Shown here: one piece after another, positions 26,820 through 35,750 of the stretch
How positions within the stretch are numbered: position 1 is the first letter of the stretch
Layout of the letters: the number at the start of each line of letters is the position of its first letter
NCBI GenBank assembly: GCA_021805565.1
Contig: JAJZFA010000023.1
Span: forward strand, 1-56,625
DNA: 56,625 bases
Source of the DNA: Pseudomonadota bacterium
GTDB lineage: Bacteria; Pseudomonadota; Alphaproteobacteria; Acetobacterales; Acetobacteraceae
Direction: 5' to 3'
The notes under the pieces: model-generated
Databases searched by the model: none
Seen by the model: the letters and a program-made list of their open reading frames with translations, nothing else
What the model was told of the DNA's origin: nothing
Made by a program: the position numbers and the translations under genes

Positions 26820-27911
26820 TTACACAACCCCGAAGTTGATCAGATTGCGCACCGGCGCACCCGATTTCAGCATCGCGAAGCCCTCGTTGATTTGGTCCAG
26901 CTTCACTTGTCCGGAAATCAGGTGGTCCAGCTTCAGCCGCCCCTGGCGCCACAGTTCCAACAGCCGGGGCATGTCCACCCGGAACCGGTTGCCGCCCATG
27001 CTGGTGCCCTGAATTTTACGGTCGCGCAGGAAATCGGCGCCATGCAGTTCGATCTTCGTGCCGAACGGAATCATCCCGATAATCGTTGCCACGCCGCCCG
27101 GCCGCAGCATCGCGAACGACTGTTCGGCGGTTGCCTTCAATCCGATCGCCTCGAACGAATACGGCACGCCCTTGCCTTCCGTCAGTTCCTTGACCGCGGC
27201 CACCGGATCGATGTTCGACGCATTGATGGTGTGCGTCGCACCCATCAGCTTCGCCAGTTCCAGCTTCGAGGAGTTCGTATCGATCGCGATGATGCGTTCC
27301 GCGCCGGCGATCGCCGCGCCGTTTACCGCCGACAGCCCGATGCCGCCGCAGCCGATGACCGCGACGGTGCTGCCCGCTTCCACCTTCGCCGCGTGGAACA
27401 CCGCCCCGACGCCGGTCATGACACCGCAGCCGACCAGGGCGGCGCGGTCCAGCGGAATTTCCTTATTGATTTTCACAACCGCGTGTTCGTGGACCAGCAT
27501 TTGTTCGGCGAACACCGACAGGTTGAACGCCTGATGCAGAACCTGGCCCTTCCACTTCAACCGGCGCGCGGCGCCCGGCAGAAGTTTCACCTCGGGGTTG
27601 TCGCACAGATTGGTGTGGCCGGTGGTGCAATACTCGCACTCGCCGCAGAACACCGACAGACAAGTGATAACGTGATCGCCCGGCTTTACGTAAGTAACAT
27701 CCTCACCCACGGCTTCGACAACCGCCGCGCCTTCATGGCCCAGCACCGCCGGGGTGGGATAGGGATACAGCCCTTCCATGAAATGCAGGTCGGAATGGCA
27801 AAGTCCGGCATAGGCGGTGCGCAACAGCACTTCCCGCCGCTTCGGCTTTTCGATCTCGACGTCCTCGATTGTCAACGGCTGATGCGCGGCGTGAAAAATC
27901 GCGGCTTTCAT
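26820..27911 (-). CDS. Zinc-dependent alcohol dehydrogenase
   Basis: A 363-residue medium-chain dehydrogenase. Catalytic zinc ligands are in GLCHSDLHFMEG and GHEG, with the matching cysteine in LVGCGVMTGVGA. The structural-zinc lobe is CGECEYCTTGHTNLC, and the NAD-binding turn is VIGCGGIGLSAVNGAA. The layout is that of the class III-like group that includes many alcohol and nitrosoglutathione-type enzymes in actinobacteria and proteobacteria. It ends RNLINFGVV. GGAGGAAA precedes the ATG. The exact substrate cannot be assigned. Confidence 0.93.
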   Translation of the reverse strand: MKAAIFHAAHQPLTIEDVEIEKPKRREVLLRTAYAGLCHSDLHFMEGLYPYPTPAVLGHEGAAVVEAVGEDVTYVKPGDHVITCLSVFCGECEYCTTGHTNLCDNPEVKLLPGAARRLKWKGQVLHQAFNLSVFAEQMLVHEHAVVKINKEIPLDRAALVGCGVMTGVGAVFHAAKVEAGSTVAVIGCGGIGLSAVNGAAIAGAERIIAIDTNSSKLELAKLMGATHTINASNIDPVAAVKELTEGKGVPYSFEAIGLKATAEQSFAMLRPGGVATIIGMIPFGTKIELHGADFLRDRKIQGTSMGGNRFRVDMPRLLELWRQGRLKLDHLISGQVKLDQINEGFAMLKSGAPVRNLINFGVV

Positions 27912-27997
27912 GGTTGGTTTCCTCCGGTTCGTGGGCCGGAGGAAACTCTAACGGCCCCGCGTGCGAACGCAAATGCCCGTTGTGCGCACCGGCTTAT

Positions 27998-28423
27998 TTA
28001 TTGCTTGCTGGTGGTGCCGTCGGACGGAGATCCAGGTCCCTTGCCAGGCGGGGAATTCCGCATCGTCGATCCGCGCGGCATATCGCCCATGCCGCCCGAT
28101 TTCATCATTCCGTCAGAACCACCGGCCATCGAACCGTTGCCAGCACTACCGGCCGCCGGACCGTTGGCGTTGAACGGCTGGCCCCTCTGAGCCGCCGCAT
28201 AGCTTTTGCTGTTCAGATCGTCCACTGCGCCGTCCTGCGACGTAGCGGATTCCCCGTGCATCGTCTTGCCCGCGTGATCCATCCCCTGATGATGCATCGT
28301 ATGCCTAGCCGTGCCATCGGTATTTCCGGTTGACCCATCCGGCGTTTGGGTCTGGGCGATGGCGGGGGCCGCGGCGAGAAGCGTCACCGCGCAAACGGTG
28401 GTCAGCAAACTCGTTCGTGTCAT
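27998..28423 (-). CDS. Small exported protein rich in Gly, Ser and Met
   Basis: A 141-residue protein with a signal peptide (MTRTSLLTTVCAVTLLAAAP, cleavage near AIA-QTQ). The mature part has low complexity: HTMHHQGMDHAGKTMHGE, then GGSDGMMKSGGMGDMP and NSPPGKGPGSPSDG. Methionine- and histidine-rich patches could bind copper or another metal, but no family is recognised. AAGGA lies 7 bases before the second of two close ATGs (28423), which I prefer to the ATG at 28429. It stands alone, facing away from the PcaB-like gene. Confidence 0.65.
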   Translation of the reverse strand: MTRTSLLTTVCAVTLLAAAPAIAQTQTPDGSTGNTDGTARHTMHHQGMDHAGKTMHGESATSQDGAVDDLNSKSYAAAQRGQPFNANGPAAGSAGNGSMAGGSDGMMKSGGMGDMPRGSTMRNSPPGKGPGSPSDGTTSKQ

Positions 28424-28658
28424 GTTCATGTCCTTATCGGCTGGGCCGGACCGGCCGGTTGGGCCGATCCAGTTACGGCTACTACATGGTGCCGGCGTGC
28501 ACCGGATGCGAATCACGTCTGCTTGCGCGGATCGAAATAGTTCTGGCCGTGGGCGGCGCCTGGGTGGCGGACAGGGCGGCATCGGCCCTACGTGCAACCG
28601 GTTGCGCCCGGCCACGCGGTCTGGCTTAACCGCCGCGTCGTCAACCGGAGAGTCCGTC

Positions 28659-30005
28659 ATGCCCGTCAACCCCGCCGACAGCCCCATTCTCGGCACACTC
28701 TACGGCAGCGACGCCATGCGCGCGATATTCGGCGAGACCGCCTATTTCCAGCGCATGCTGGATGTGGAGGCCGCGCTCGCCCGCGTTCAGGGCCGCATGG
28801 GCATCATTCCCCAAAGCTCGGCCGACGCCATCGTTGCCGCCGCCCGGATCGAGAATTTGCGAACCGAAGATCTTGCCGCGAGCGCCCGGACTGTCGGCTA
28901 TCCCGTTGTCGGTCTGGTGGCGGGATTGTCCAGGGCGGCCGGGGAGGCCGGCGCGTGGACGCACTGGGGCGCGACCACGCAGGACATCATGGATACCGCG
29001 ACGGTGCTGCAGGTTCGCGACGGACTGGACCTGATCGAAGCCGCGCTGCGGTCCATCCTGGCCGCGCTGGTCGTGCAGGCCGATAAACACCGGAACACCG
29101 TGATGGCCGGCCGCACCCATTTGCAACAGGCGCTTCCCGTGACGTTCGGGTTGAAATGCGCGGTGTGGGCAATGCCGTTCATCGCCCATCTCGACCGGCT
29201 GAAACAGCTTCGCCCGCGTGTGCAGCAGGTGGAATTCGCCGGGGCGGCCGGCACGCTGGCGTCCCTGGGCGATCAGGGGATCGGCGTCATGGCCGGACTG
29301 GCGGCCGAACTGAACCTGAACGTTCCGCTGGCGCCCTGGCATGTGTGCCGCGACGGACTGGCTGAAACCGTTGGCTTCCTGGGCCTGGTGTCTGGCACGC
29401 TGGCGAAAATCGCGACCGACATTATCCTGCTCGCCCAAACCGAGGTGGGGGAGGTATCCGAACCCTATATCGCGGGGCGCGGCGCGTCATCGACCATGCC
29501 GCAGAAGCGCAACCCTATTGCGTCGGAATACATTCTGGCCGCGTCGCGCATGGTGCACGGGCTGGTGCCAGTCATGTTGGGCGCCATGGCGCAGGACCAT
29601 GAGCGCGCCACCGGCCCCTGGCAGGCCGAGGCGCTGGTATTGCCGCAGGCGTTCGTGCTGACCCATGGGGCATTGTTGCACACTCAGGCCATTGCCGAGG
29701 GCATGGTGGTGGATGCTGCCCGCATGCGCGCCAATCTGGGCATCACGCACGGGCTGATCGTGTCGGAGGCTGTCATGATGGGGCTTGCGCCAGTCCTCGG
29801 CCGCGGCGAGGCGCATCATGTGGTCAAGCATGCGTGCGATGTGGCGCTGAACGAACGTATTCCGCTGGCCGATGCGCTACAGCGCGATCCGGCGGTACCG
29901 GCCCGCCTGGACCGAACGGCGATCGAACGCCTGATCGATCCGGCGCATTATCTGGGCAGCACCCAGGCGTTCATCGACCGGGTGATTGCCGCGGCGGGTT
30001 CCTGA
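28659..30005 (+). CDS. 3-carboxy-cis,cis-muconate cycloisomerase-like lyase
   Basis: A 448-residue member of the fumarase/aspartase superfamily. THWGATTQDIMDTA is the second conserved region, and GRGASSTMPQKRNPIASE is the flexible catalytic loop with the active-site serine. The opening SPILGTLYGSDAMRAIFGE and overall length fit the PcaB/adenylosuccinate-lyase branch. PcaB lactonises carboxy-muconate in the protocatechuate pathway, but no other pca gene is nearby, so the true substrate may differ. The ATG has GGAG 8 bases upstream. Its 3' end overlaps the convergent GNAT-like gene by 58 bases. Confidence 0.85.
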   Translation: MPVNPADSPILGTLYGSDAMRAIFGETAYFQRMLDVEAALARVQGRMGIIPQSSADAIVAAARIENLRTEDLAASARTVGYPVVGLVAGLSRAAGEAGAWTHWGATTQDIMDTATVLQVRDGLDLIEAALRSILAALVVQADKHRNTVMAGRTHLQQALPVTFGLKCAVWAMPFIAHLDRLKQLRPRVQQVEFAGAAGTLASLGDQGIGVMAGLAAELNLNVPLAPWHVCRDGLAETVGFLGLVSGTLAKIATDIILLAQTEVGEVSEPYIAGRGASSTMPQKRNPIASEYILAASRMVHGLVPVMLGAMAQDHERATGPWQAEALVLPQAFVLTHGALLHTQAIAEGMVVDAARMRANLGITHGLIVSEAVMMGLAPVLGRGEAHHVVKHACDVALNERIPLADALQRDPAVPARLDRTAIERLIDPAHYLGSTQAFIDRVIAAAGS

Positions 30006-31018
30006 ACCGGCGCGGCCGGCCAGCCGGACGGCCATGCGGGGCGACTGGCCCAGGCTCCGGCGAGTTTTCCCCCGGCGGCGGTGAGAGTCCGGCAGACAGC
30101 ACCGGTCGCCCGGTGGCCCAGGCTATACCGGCACGCGATATAGCGGGGCGCGATGCGTCCGCCGAATCCGGTATAGAACAGGCGGCTTCCCGGCGTGCCC
30201 AGGCCGTCGAAATCGAAAATCAGGCCGGCGGCGGCCGCGTCGCGGATCGCCTGCCAGACCAGCAGGCTCATGACGCCATTGTCCGACCCGGGCGTCCGGG
30301 TTGCCAGCAGATAATAGGCGGAGACGCGGTCCCAGGCCACGAAGATGGCGCCCAGCGCATGGCCCGACCCGTCGATGGCGGCCAGAATCTGTCCCTGGCC
30401 GTGTGTCAGCGCCGCCGCACAGACGGTCTCGATCCGGTGCTGGTGATTGGTCAGGCCGCGTGCTTGCAGGTTTGTGTCGTATAAAGCGGAAAATGCCGCT
30501 GGGTCGTCCAGCCTGACAATAGTCCAGCGTTCGCCGGCCCGGCGGATGACGTTGCGGGTCTTGTCGCGCATGCCGCTCCAGACCTCGGATTCGGGGCGCG
30601 GCGCGATTTCGTAGGTAAACTGCACCTGGGTCGAGAATCCGGCTGCCTCGAAGGCGAGCGTGTCGCCGATCCCGCGATGCAATTTGTGATAAAAGCCGCT
30701 GGCGGGCGTCACTTTCGCCAGCAATTCCTGGGTGATCTGAAAGTGCCGGAGGCTTTGGGTTGCCGCACCCCCCGGGCCCGGATCGATCGCCGGGCCGAGG
30801 AAATGTGTCAGTTCCGGCATGGTTGACAGCCGGTGGATGCCATACCGGCGCCGCAACACATAGGGAAAGCGGCCGACCGTCTGGCCGCCGGATCGCAGTT
30901 CGGCTTCGTGGTAGTCGCCCCCGGTCGCGGCCTCGATCCACCAGCGGTTATGGAACACCGTTGGCACAAGCGGGTCCATTTTCGGACTGGGCCGCGGCGG
31001 TTGCTGATCGATCGGCAA
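29948..31018 (-). CDS. FemAB/BioF2-like GNAT acyltransferase
   Basis: A 356-residue protein. It has a FemAB-like double-GNAT layout: VFHNRWWIEAATGGDY and LTHFLGPAIDPG in the first half, then RDKTRNVIRRAGERW, ALYDTNLQARGL, and SDNGVMSLLVWQAIRDA with DFDGLGTPGSRLFYTGFGG at the end. Relatives transfer amino-acyl or acyl groups in cell-wall or exopolysaccharide work. The start is probably the TTG at 31018, because AGGAG lies 5 bases upstream; the ATG at 30979 is an alternative. It overlaps the 3' end of the PcaB-like gene on the other strand. Confidence 0.78.
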   Translation of the reverse strand: MPIDQQPPRPSPKMDPLVPTVFHNRWWIEAATGGDYHEAELRSGGQTVGRFPYVLRRRYGIHRLSTMPELTHFLGPAIDPGPGGAATQSLRHFQITQELLAKVTPASGFYHKLHRGIGDTLAFEAAGFSTQVQFTYEIAPRPESEVWSGMRDKTRNVIRRAGERWTIVRLDDPAAFSALYDTNLQARGLTNHQHRIETVCAAALTHGQGQILAAIDGSGHALGAIFVAWDRVSAYYLLATRTPGSDNGVMSLLVWQAIRDAAAAGLIFDFDGLGTPGSRLFYTGFGGRIAPRYIACRYSLGHRATGAVCRTLTAAGGKLAGAWASRPAWPSGWPAAPVQEPAAAITRSMNAWVLPR

Positions 31019-31114
31019 GTGGTCTCCTGGGCGCTGCTTTCGGCAGACATAGGAGGAAACGTGTCGATTTTTTAATCAACAAACCGCGCGCCCCACTTGG
31101 CGGGCGGGGGGTTC

Positions 31115-31987
31115 TTACCCCGCCGCCAGCTTATCCTGGGTTTTGGTATCGAAATCGCCGGCATCGTGACGTTCGTGCAACTGGCTCGCGGGGTCGCCCT
31201 GGACCCGGTTGACCATCCGGCCGCGTTTGACGGCCGGCCGTTGCGCGATGGCGTCGGTCCAGCGCTGCACATTTTTGTAGTCCTGCACGGACAGGAACTC
31301 GCCGCCCCCGTACAGCAGGCCTTTCGCCAGGGCGCCGTACCAGGGCCACACCGCGATATCGGCGATGGTGTAGTCGCCGCCGCCCAGGAACGCGGTTTCC
31401 GCCAGCCGCCGGTCCAGCACGTCCAACTGCCGCTTCGTTTCCATTGCGAACCGGTCAATCGCGTATTCGATCTTCGTGGGCGCATACGCATAGAAGTGGC
31501 CGAACCCGCCGCCGAGATACGGCGCACTGCCCATTTGCCAGAACAGCCACGACAGGCACTCGGCGCGCGGGGCAGGGTCTTTTGGCAGAAACGCGCCGAA
31601 TTTTTCGGCCAGGTGCATCAGGATGGCGCCGGATTCGAAGACGCGGATGGGCTTGGGGCCGCTGCGATCCAGCAGTGCGGGAATTTTGGAGTTCGGGTTG
31701 ACCGATACGAATCCGCTGCCGAACTGGTCGCCTTCGTTGATCCGGATCAGCCATGCGTCGTATTCCGCGCCGGTGTGGCCGAGCGCGAGGAGTTCTTCCA
31801 GCATGACGGTGACTTTTTGGCCGTTTGGCGTCCCCAGCGAATAGAGCTGCATCGGATGCTTGCCGGTGGGCAGGTCCTTGTCGTGAGTGGGGCCGGCGAT
31901 GGGGCGGTTGATGTTGGCGAACCGGCCGCCGCTGCCTGTGTTCCAGACCCAGACGGCGGCGGGGGTGTATTCCGGTGTGTCGGTCAT
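31115..31987 (-). CDS. yghU: Glutathione-dependent disulfide-bond oxidoreductase YghU
   Basis: A 290-residue glutathione S-transferase of the YghU/nu class. The N-terminal extension (YTPAAVWVWNTGSGGRFANI) carries residues that hold two glutathiones. The thioredoxin-like half follows (LYSLGTPNGQKVTVMLEELL, NPNSKIPALLD, VFESGAILMHLAEKF), then the helical half (GGGDYTIADIAVWPW). AGGAG lies 7 bases before the ATG. It reduces organic disulfides or peroxides in the cytoplasm. It is followed by the GNAT-like gene in the same direction, after about 100 bases. Confidence 0.93.
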   Translation of the reverse strand: MTDTPEYTPAAVWVWNTGSGGRFANINRPIAGPTHDKDLPTGKHPMQLYSLGTPNGQKVTVMLEELLALGHTGAEYDAWLIRINEGDQFGSGFVSVNPNSKIPALLDRSGPKPIRVFESGAILMHLAEKFGAFLPKDPAPRAECLSWLFWQMGSAPYLGGGFGHFYAYAPTKIEYAIDRFAMETKRQLDVLDRRLAETAFLGGGDYTIADIAVWPWYGALAKGLLYGGGEFLSVQDYKNVQRWTDAIAQRPAVKRGRMVNRVQGDPASQLHERHDAGDFDTKTQDKLAAG

Positions 31988-32134
31988 TGGGGCACTCCTG
32001 TTGTTGGCGCGCACAGTGCCGGGGCGGGTTGTCTCGCGCAAGCCGCCCCGACGGTGCGATGGGTGTGGGTGTGCTGGGCAGGTGGGGGCAATCGGGATGG
32101 CTTCGGCAGGCAGCCACACGATTGGGCACAAGGA

Positions 32135-32197
32135 CGGCATCGGCCATAAATGTGCCGGCACGCCGATAAAGCTGCCCGCTTAAACAGAGGCTCAGGG
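32135..32197. repeat. Dispersed intergenic element, copy 1
   Basis: A region of about 63 bases with CGGCATCGGC, then GCTGCCCGCT exactly 36 bases later, then ACAG and GCTCAGG. The same words at the same spacing recur at 37477-37539. It sits between the yghU start and the stop of the cNMP/FHA gene, in otherwise empty DNA. Confidence 0.5.
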
Positions 32198-32262
32198 TAT
32201 GCGCGACGCCGCGATCCGACGCGATAATTGTCGAGCCGGCCATCGGCATCGGGACAAGCTCT

Positions 32263-33030
32263 TCAGGCTTTGGCGCCGGTGGCGATGTAGATGCGAAACC
32301 TGAACGGCGAGCCAGCGCGGCCGGCGACCACGGCGTTATCGCCCGGACGCAGGGCGGCGAACGCATCCGGCGAAGCCCGCCCGATCGCCGTTCCGTTCAC
32401 GATGGTACCGGCGATCGTTCCCATGTCGCGCACACCGATCCGCCCGTCGCGGCGCAAAATCTCGAAATGCGGCGCGGCCAGACCGATGTCGCCGTGTGCC
32501 GAAATGACGCAGGCTCGGTTCGACCCGACCGGCGTTGTCTCGCCGCCGAACCGGTTGCCGACCTGGAACGGAAGCTGGCTTACATTCACGGGTTTCATGC
32601 CGCATTCGGTGGTCAGCCGGTCACTGTCGGGCAGCAGGCGGATCGCGGCGGGGCAGGCTGTCCGCCTATCCGGTTCCAGTCCGTCGGACGGGGCGGGCAG
32701 GGCGGTGCGCCGCGTGGTATTGCGCAGCCGGGCGCATAATAGTTTCACCAGCGACAGCGCCCGGTCGTTGTCCATGCCGAAGGCGTGGAAGAACGCCTCG
32801 GCAGGGGTGACCAGCAAGGTTGTGGCGGTCACGGCGGTCGCGGTCGCGGTGCGGGGGCGGGCTTCCAGCACGCCCGATTCACCGAACAGATCGCCGGCGT
32901 GCAGGCGCGCCACTTCGATGTTGCCCGTCACCGCGATGGCGACCTCGCCGTCCTCGATCACGTACACGGCGGTACTGGGATCGCCGGCACTAAAGATCGT
33001 CGCGCCCTTGGGCAGGTGCATCGGCTGCAT
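32263..33030 (-). CDS. Cyclic-nucleotide-binding and FHA domain protein
   Basis: A 255-residue cytoplasmic protein. Residues about 5-105 form a cNMP-binding domain (LPKGATIFSAGDPSTAVYVI, HAGDLFGESGVLEARPRTAT, with the GE and R-A region of the phosphate-binding cassette). A linker of about 50 residues is followed by a forkhead-associated domain at about 150-250 (VGSNRACVISAHGDIGLAAPHFEI, IRDMGTIAGTIVNGTAIGR-type core). It could link a cyclic nucleotide to phosphothreonine signalling. There is no DNA-binding domain, so it is not a Crp-type regulator. GGAG lies 8 bases before the ATG at 33030. The 18-base TTAA-N7-TCAA element is 36 bases upstream of the start. The 297 bases from 33031 to 33327 hold no other gene. 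Confidence 0.85.
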   Translation of the reverse strand: MQPMHLPKGATIFSAGDPSTAVYVIEDGEVAIAVTGNIEVARLHAGDLFGESGVLEARPRTATATAVTATTLLVTPAEAFFHAFGMDNDRALSLVKLLCARLRNTTRRTALPAPSDGLEPDRRTACPAAIRLLPDSDRLTTECGMKPVNVSQLPFQVGNRFGGETTPVGSNRACVISAHGDIGLAAPHFEILRRDGRIGVRDMGTIAGTIVNGTAIGRASPDAFAALRPGDNAVVAGRAGSPFRFRIYIATGAKA

Positions 33031-33327
33031 GGTCTGGTCTCCGCCCGCGATAATACTGGCGGCGTATTGACGAAAGGTTAACGCGGGCACGGTTCGCCGC
33101 CCGGCACCGATCTGGCATGCGGCCTGCCCGTCGGGGCGAGGTATCGTTGGCCAGGAATCGGTCGCGGGCGCGGGCCGGTCGAACAGGCGCATCGCGTCGG
33201 CCCAGCGGTTCGGCCGGCGGCGCGGCGAAGGCAGAACCGAATGGTGCGAATGTGGTCGCCGGAAGGCTCGCATGTCTTGTTTCGACCGCCAGACAATGGT
33301 CCCGTGGCACAGGACGCGAATACGAAG

Positions 33328-34299
33328 TCAGGATCCGACGCGCCAGCCGACGCGGGCGGCGAGGTCCGTGAAGAAATCGACTTCGTAGGCTTGTTCCGGC
33401 GCCTGACGAACCATGCCATCGATGATATGGGCGTCATCGCCAACCAGAATCCGCCACGTGCCCGCCTTGACGCCATCGAGGATGATCGTTGCCGCCGCCG
33501 CCGCCGTGGTCGGGGCTTCCTCCAGGAAGCTGCGCGCCCGATCGGCGATGACGGTTCGGATATCGTCGTCTGACATAACCGAGACATCCTTGCCCAGGGT
33601 GGTCAGGCGCGCGCGTGTCTGGACGACGTCTTCGGCGGCGATGTCGTCCGAACCGGTGCCGCGCTGGATTTTGCGGGAGTTGGCGACAATGGAGGTGCCG
33701 ATATGGCCGGGCATGACCACCGAACAGGCGATGTGCGGGGCGTTCATGCGCAGATCGGCGATCAGCGCCTCGGTGAAGCCCTTCACGGCGAATTTGGCGG
33801 CGGCGTACGCAGTGTGCGGGGTACGTGGCCCGACCGACGCCCACAGGCCGTTGATGCTGCTGGTGTTGACGATGTGCCCCTGGTCGGCGTTTTGCAACAT
33901 CGGCAGAAAGGCGCGCGTATTATAATACACGCCGCCCCAACAGATGTTGAAGGTCTTTTCCCATTCTTCTCGGCTGTTGGTGAACAGGCTGCCGCCGCCG
34001 CCGATACCCGCGTTATTGAACAGCAGATTTATCTTGTCGGTGTCGTGCTGCACGGCGGTTTCGTCGCGGAACCGCAGCACCTGAGCTTCGTCCGACACGT
34101 CGGCGACATGGGCGGTGATGCGAAGGCCCTGCTGCCGTCCGGCGGCCTCGCACAGCCGTTTGGTTTCGGCCATCGCGGCGGAGGACACATCGCACATGGC
34201 GACGTGGCAGCCTTCGGCGACCAGTTGGCGCACCAATTCGCGTCCCATGCCGGTGCCCCCGCCGGTGACCACCGCTAGCCTGCCAGAAAAATCCTTCAT
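33328..34299 (-). CDS. Short-chain dehydrogenase/reductase
   Basis: A 323-residue SDR. TGGGTGMGREL at residues 12-22 binds NAD(P), FNNAGIGGGG is the strand-4 motif, the catalytic serine is in NTSSINGLWA, and the tyrosine/lysine pair is in YAAAKFAVKG. Its C-terminal extension (after about residue 250) is longer than in classical SDRs and resembles a group often seen with steroid or cholesterol-like degradation genes, though none are nearby. The ATG at 34299 follows a GGGGAGGGG site by 7 bases. Substrate unknown. Confidence 0.92.
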   Translation of the reverse strand: MKDFSGRLAVVTGGGTGMGRELVRQLVAEGCHVAMCDVSSAAMAETKRLCEAAGRQQGLRITAHVADVSDEAQVLRFRDETAVQHDTDKINLLFNNAGIGGGGSLFTNSREEWEKTFNICWGGVYYNTRAFLPMLQNADQGHIVNTSSINGLWASVGPRTPHTAYAAAKFAVKGFTEALIADLRMNAPHIACSVVMPGHIGTSIVANSRKIQRGTGSDDIAAEDVVQTRARLTTLGKDVSVMSDDDIRTVIADRARSFLEEAPTTAAAAATIILDGVKAGTWRILVGDDAHIIDGMVRQAPEQAYEVDFFTDLAARVGWRVGS

Positions 34300-34520
34300 A
34301 GGCCGACCCCTCCCCATTGTGTTGGTTCCGGTTTGAACCTGGTGCGTTTGCCCGTCAACGGCCGGCCTGGTGGTGGGTCAGTTTGAATTTTCGCGTCCAA
34401 CCAACGCAAGCAACATGCTTGATGCGGCAGCAATGCACCCATTATGGTCGTTCAGGGTAGCGGCCTGGTATCTCTCGAGCAGTCATTGACCACCGCACAG
34501 CCTGCCGGTGGCCACCTTGA

Positions 34521-34538
34521 ATATATGACATCATATAT
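34521..34538. promoter_or_regulatory. Palindromic operator upstream of fitAB
   Basis: ATATATGA-CA-TCATATAT is a perfect 8-bp inverted repeat in a strongly AT-rich patch 44 bases before the antitoxin start. It fits the role of an operator bound by the FitAB complex for autorepression, and overlaps a likely -10 region. Confidence 0.65.
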
Positions 34539-34581
34539 TTATAAGTGACTGCATTGCCTGCAATCGGAATGAGGTGCTGCG

Positions 34582-34836
34582 ATGCCCGCTTTGACAATAC
34601 GGAACCTGCCTGCCGAAACGCATCGGGCGCTGCGCGTGCGCGCGGCCGAGCACGGCCGAAGCACAGAGGCCGAGATCCGCGACATCCTGGAGAAAGCCGC
34701 AAGACCCGAGGGCCGCATCAGGCTCGGCTCCCTGCTGGCCGCCATCGGCCGGGAAGCCGGCCTTACGAATGAGGATGTTGAGGCCATCCGGCAGTTCCGC
34801 GATCGAACACCGGCGGCGCCCATGACATTCGAATGA
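34582..34836 (+). CDS. fitA: FitA-like ribbon-helix-helix antitoxin
   Basis: An 84-residue protein. MPALTIRNLPAETHRALRVR is the ribbon-helix-helix DNA-binding opening of FitA/Arc-type antitoxins, with the second helix in HGRSTEAEIRDILEKA. The C-terminal GLTNEDVEAIRQFRDR wraps the partner PIN toxin. GAGGTG lies 5 bases before the ATG. Its stop overlaps the toxin start (ATGA). The FitA/FitB complex is expected to bind the palindrome just upstream. Confidence 0.9.
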   Translation: MPALTIRNLPAETHRALRVRAAEHGRSTEAEIRDILEKAARPEGRIRLGSLLAAIGREAGLTNEDVEAIRQFRDRTPAAPMTFE

Positions 34837-35258
34837 TCCTTCTCGATACAAACCTGGTCTCGGAGCCTTGGAAGCCGCGGCCCGATCCGCACGTCGTGGC
34901 CTGGATCGATGCACAAGCTGTCGAAACGTTGTATTTGTCGGCGGTCACGGTGGCCGAACTGCGTTTTGGAATTGCCGCGATGCCGGCAGGAAAGCGCCGC
35001 AAAATTCTGCATGAGCGCCTGGAGGAGGAGCTGCTGCCGCTGTTCGCGAGGCGTGTTCTGGCGTTCGATCTGGAGGCGTCTCGCGCCTATGCCGATCTCA
35101 TGTCAAAGGCAAAAACCGTGGGACAGGCGATCGATATGGCCGATGGCTACATCGCGGCGATTGCCGCGGCGCGCGGCTTATCCGTGGCCTCACGCGATGT
35201 CGCGCCGTTTCACGCTGCTGGGATCCCGGTCATCGACCCGTGGGCGGCGGTGACGTAA
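34833..35258 (+). CDS. fitB: FitB/VapC-like PIN-domain toxin
   Basis: A 141-residue PIN nuclease. The metal-binding acids are D5 in MILLDTNLVSE, E in VTVAELRFGIAAMP, D in AIDMADGYIAAIAA and D in ASRDVAPF. LLDTNLVSEPWKP and the AELRFGIA motif are typical of FitB. It is co-translated with the antitoxin through a four-base overlap. Complete and probably functional. Confidence 0.92.
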   Translation: MILLDTNLVSEPWKPRPDPHVVAWIDAQAVETLYLSAVTVAELRFGIAAMPAGKRRKILHERLEEELLPLFARRVLAFDLEASRAYADLMSKAKTVGQAIDMADGYIAAIAAARGLSVASRDVAPFHAAGIPVIDPWAAVT

Positions 35259-35363
35259 GGGCCGGCGGAAATGCGCCCAAAGCCGGTCATTCAGCGGACG
35301 GTCGCGGTTACTCCGAAGCGGACGTGGGCAAAGTGCGCATGAGGATTGAACTAACTATCGATT

Positions 35364-35750
35364 TCAAGCGTCGTAAGTATAAACGACTCCGTTCCAATTG
35401 TCACTCTTAAGGGCTCCTATTTCAACAAGGTAAGCAATGTTTGCTATAACCACGATTATCAGTCGATTATCGAATGGCACGTCTCGCCGCCGAGCCGACG
35501 CAGCCTCTTCTAGTTGGCTGAAATAGACGGGAATGTATGACGGGTCGTCATGCTTACGATATGACTCAAGTGCTTCCTGCAAATTAGCGTTAAGGATTTG
35601 TATCGAATAGGCACCGATTGTGTCGGCATGAAGCACAAAGCCGATACCGCCGGGTTTGTCATTCTTCCAGAACGCGCCTACAGAGATGAGCTGTCCTACA
35701 TGCCTACCCGCGCTCTTGGTGTCACGAGGTTTTGGAGATTTGCGGGGCAA
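35364..35750 (-). CDS. Hypothetical protein (orphan, low-GC region)
   Basis: A 128-residue frame with no recognised domain: GRHVGQLISVGAFWKNDKPG, then FVLHADTIGAYSIQILNANLQEALES, and a hydrophobic stretch NRLIIVVIANIAYLVEIG. Base composition and codon use look more AT-rich than the neighbours, which suggests transferred DNA. The frame opens with TTG at 35750, preceded 7 bases earlier by AAGG. It lies next to the FitAB pair, a common setting for accessory genes. It may be a true gene; the start is uncertain. Confidence 0.45.
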   Translation of the reverse strand: MPRKSPKPRDTKSAGRHVGQLISVGAFWKNDKPGGIGFVLHADTIGAYSIQILNANLQEALESYRKHDDPSYIPVYFSQLEEAASARRRDVPFDNRLIIVVIANIAYLVEIGALKSDNWNGVVYTYDA

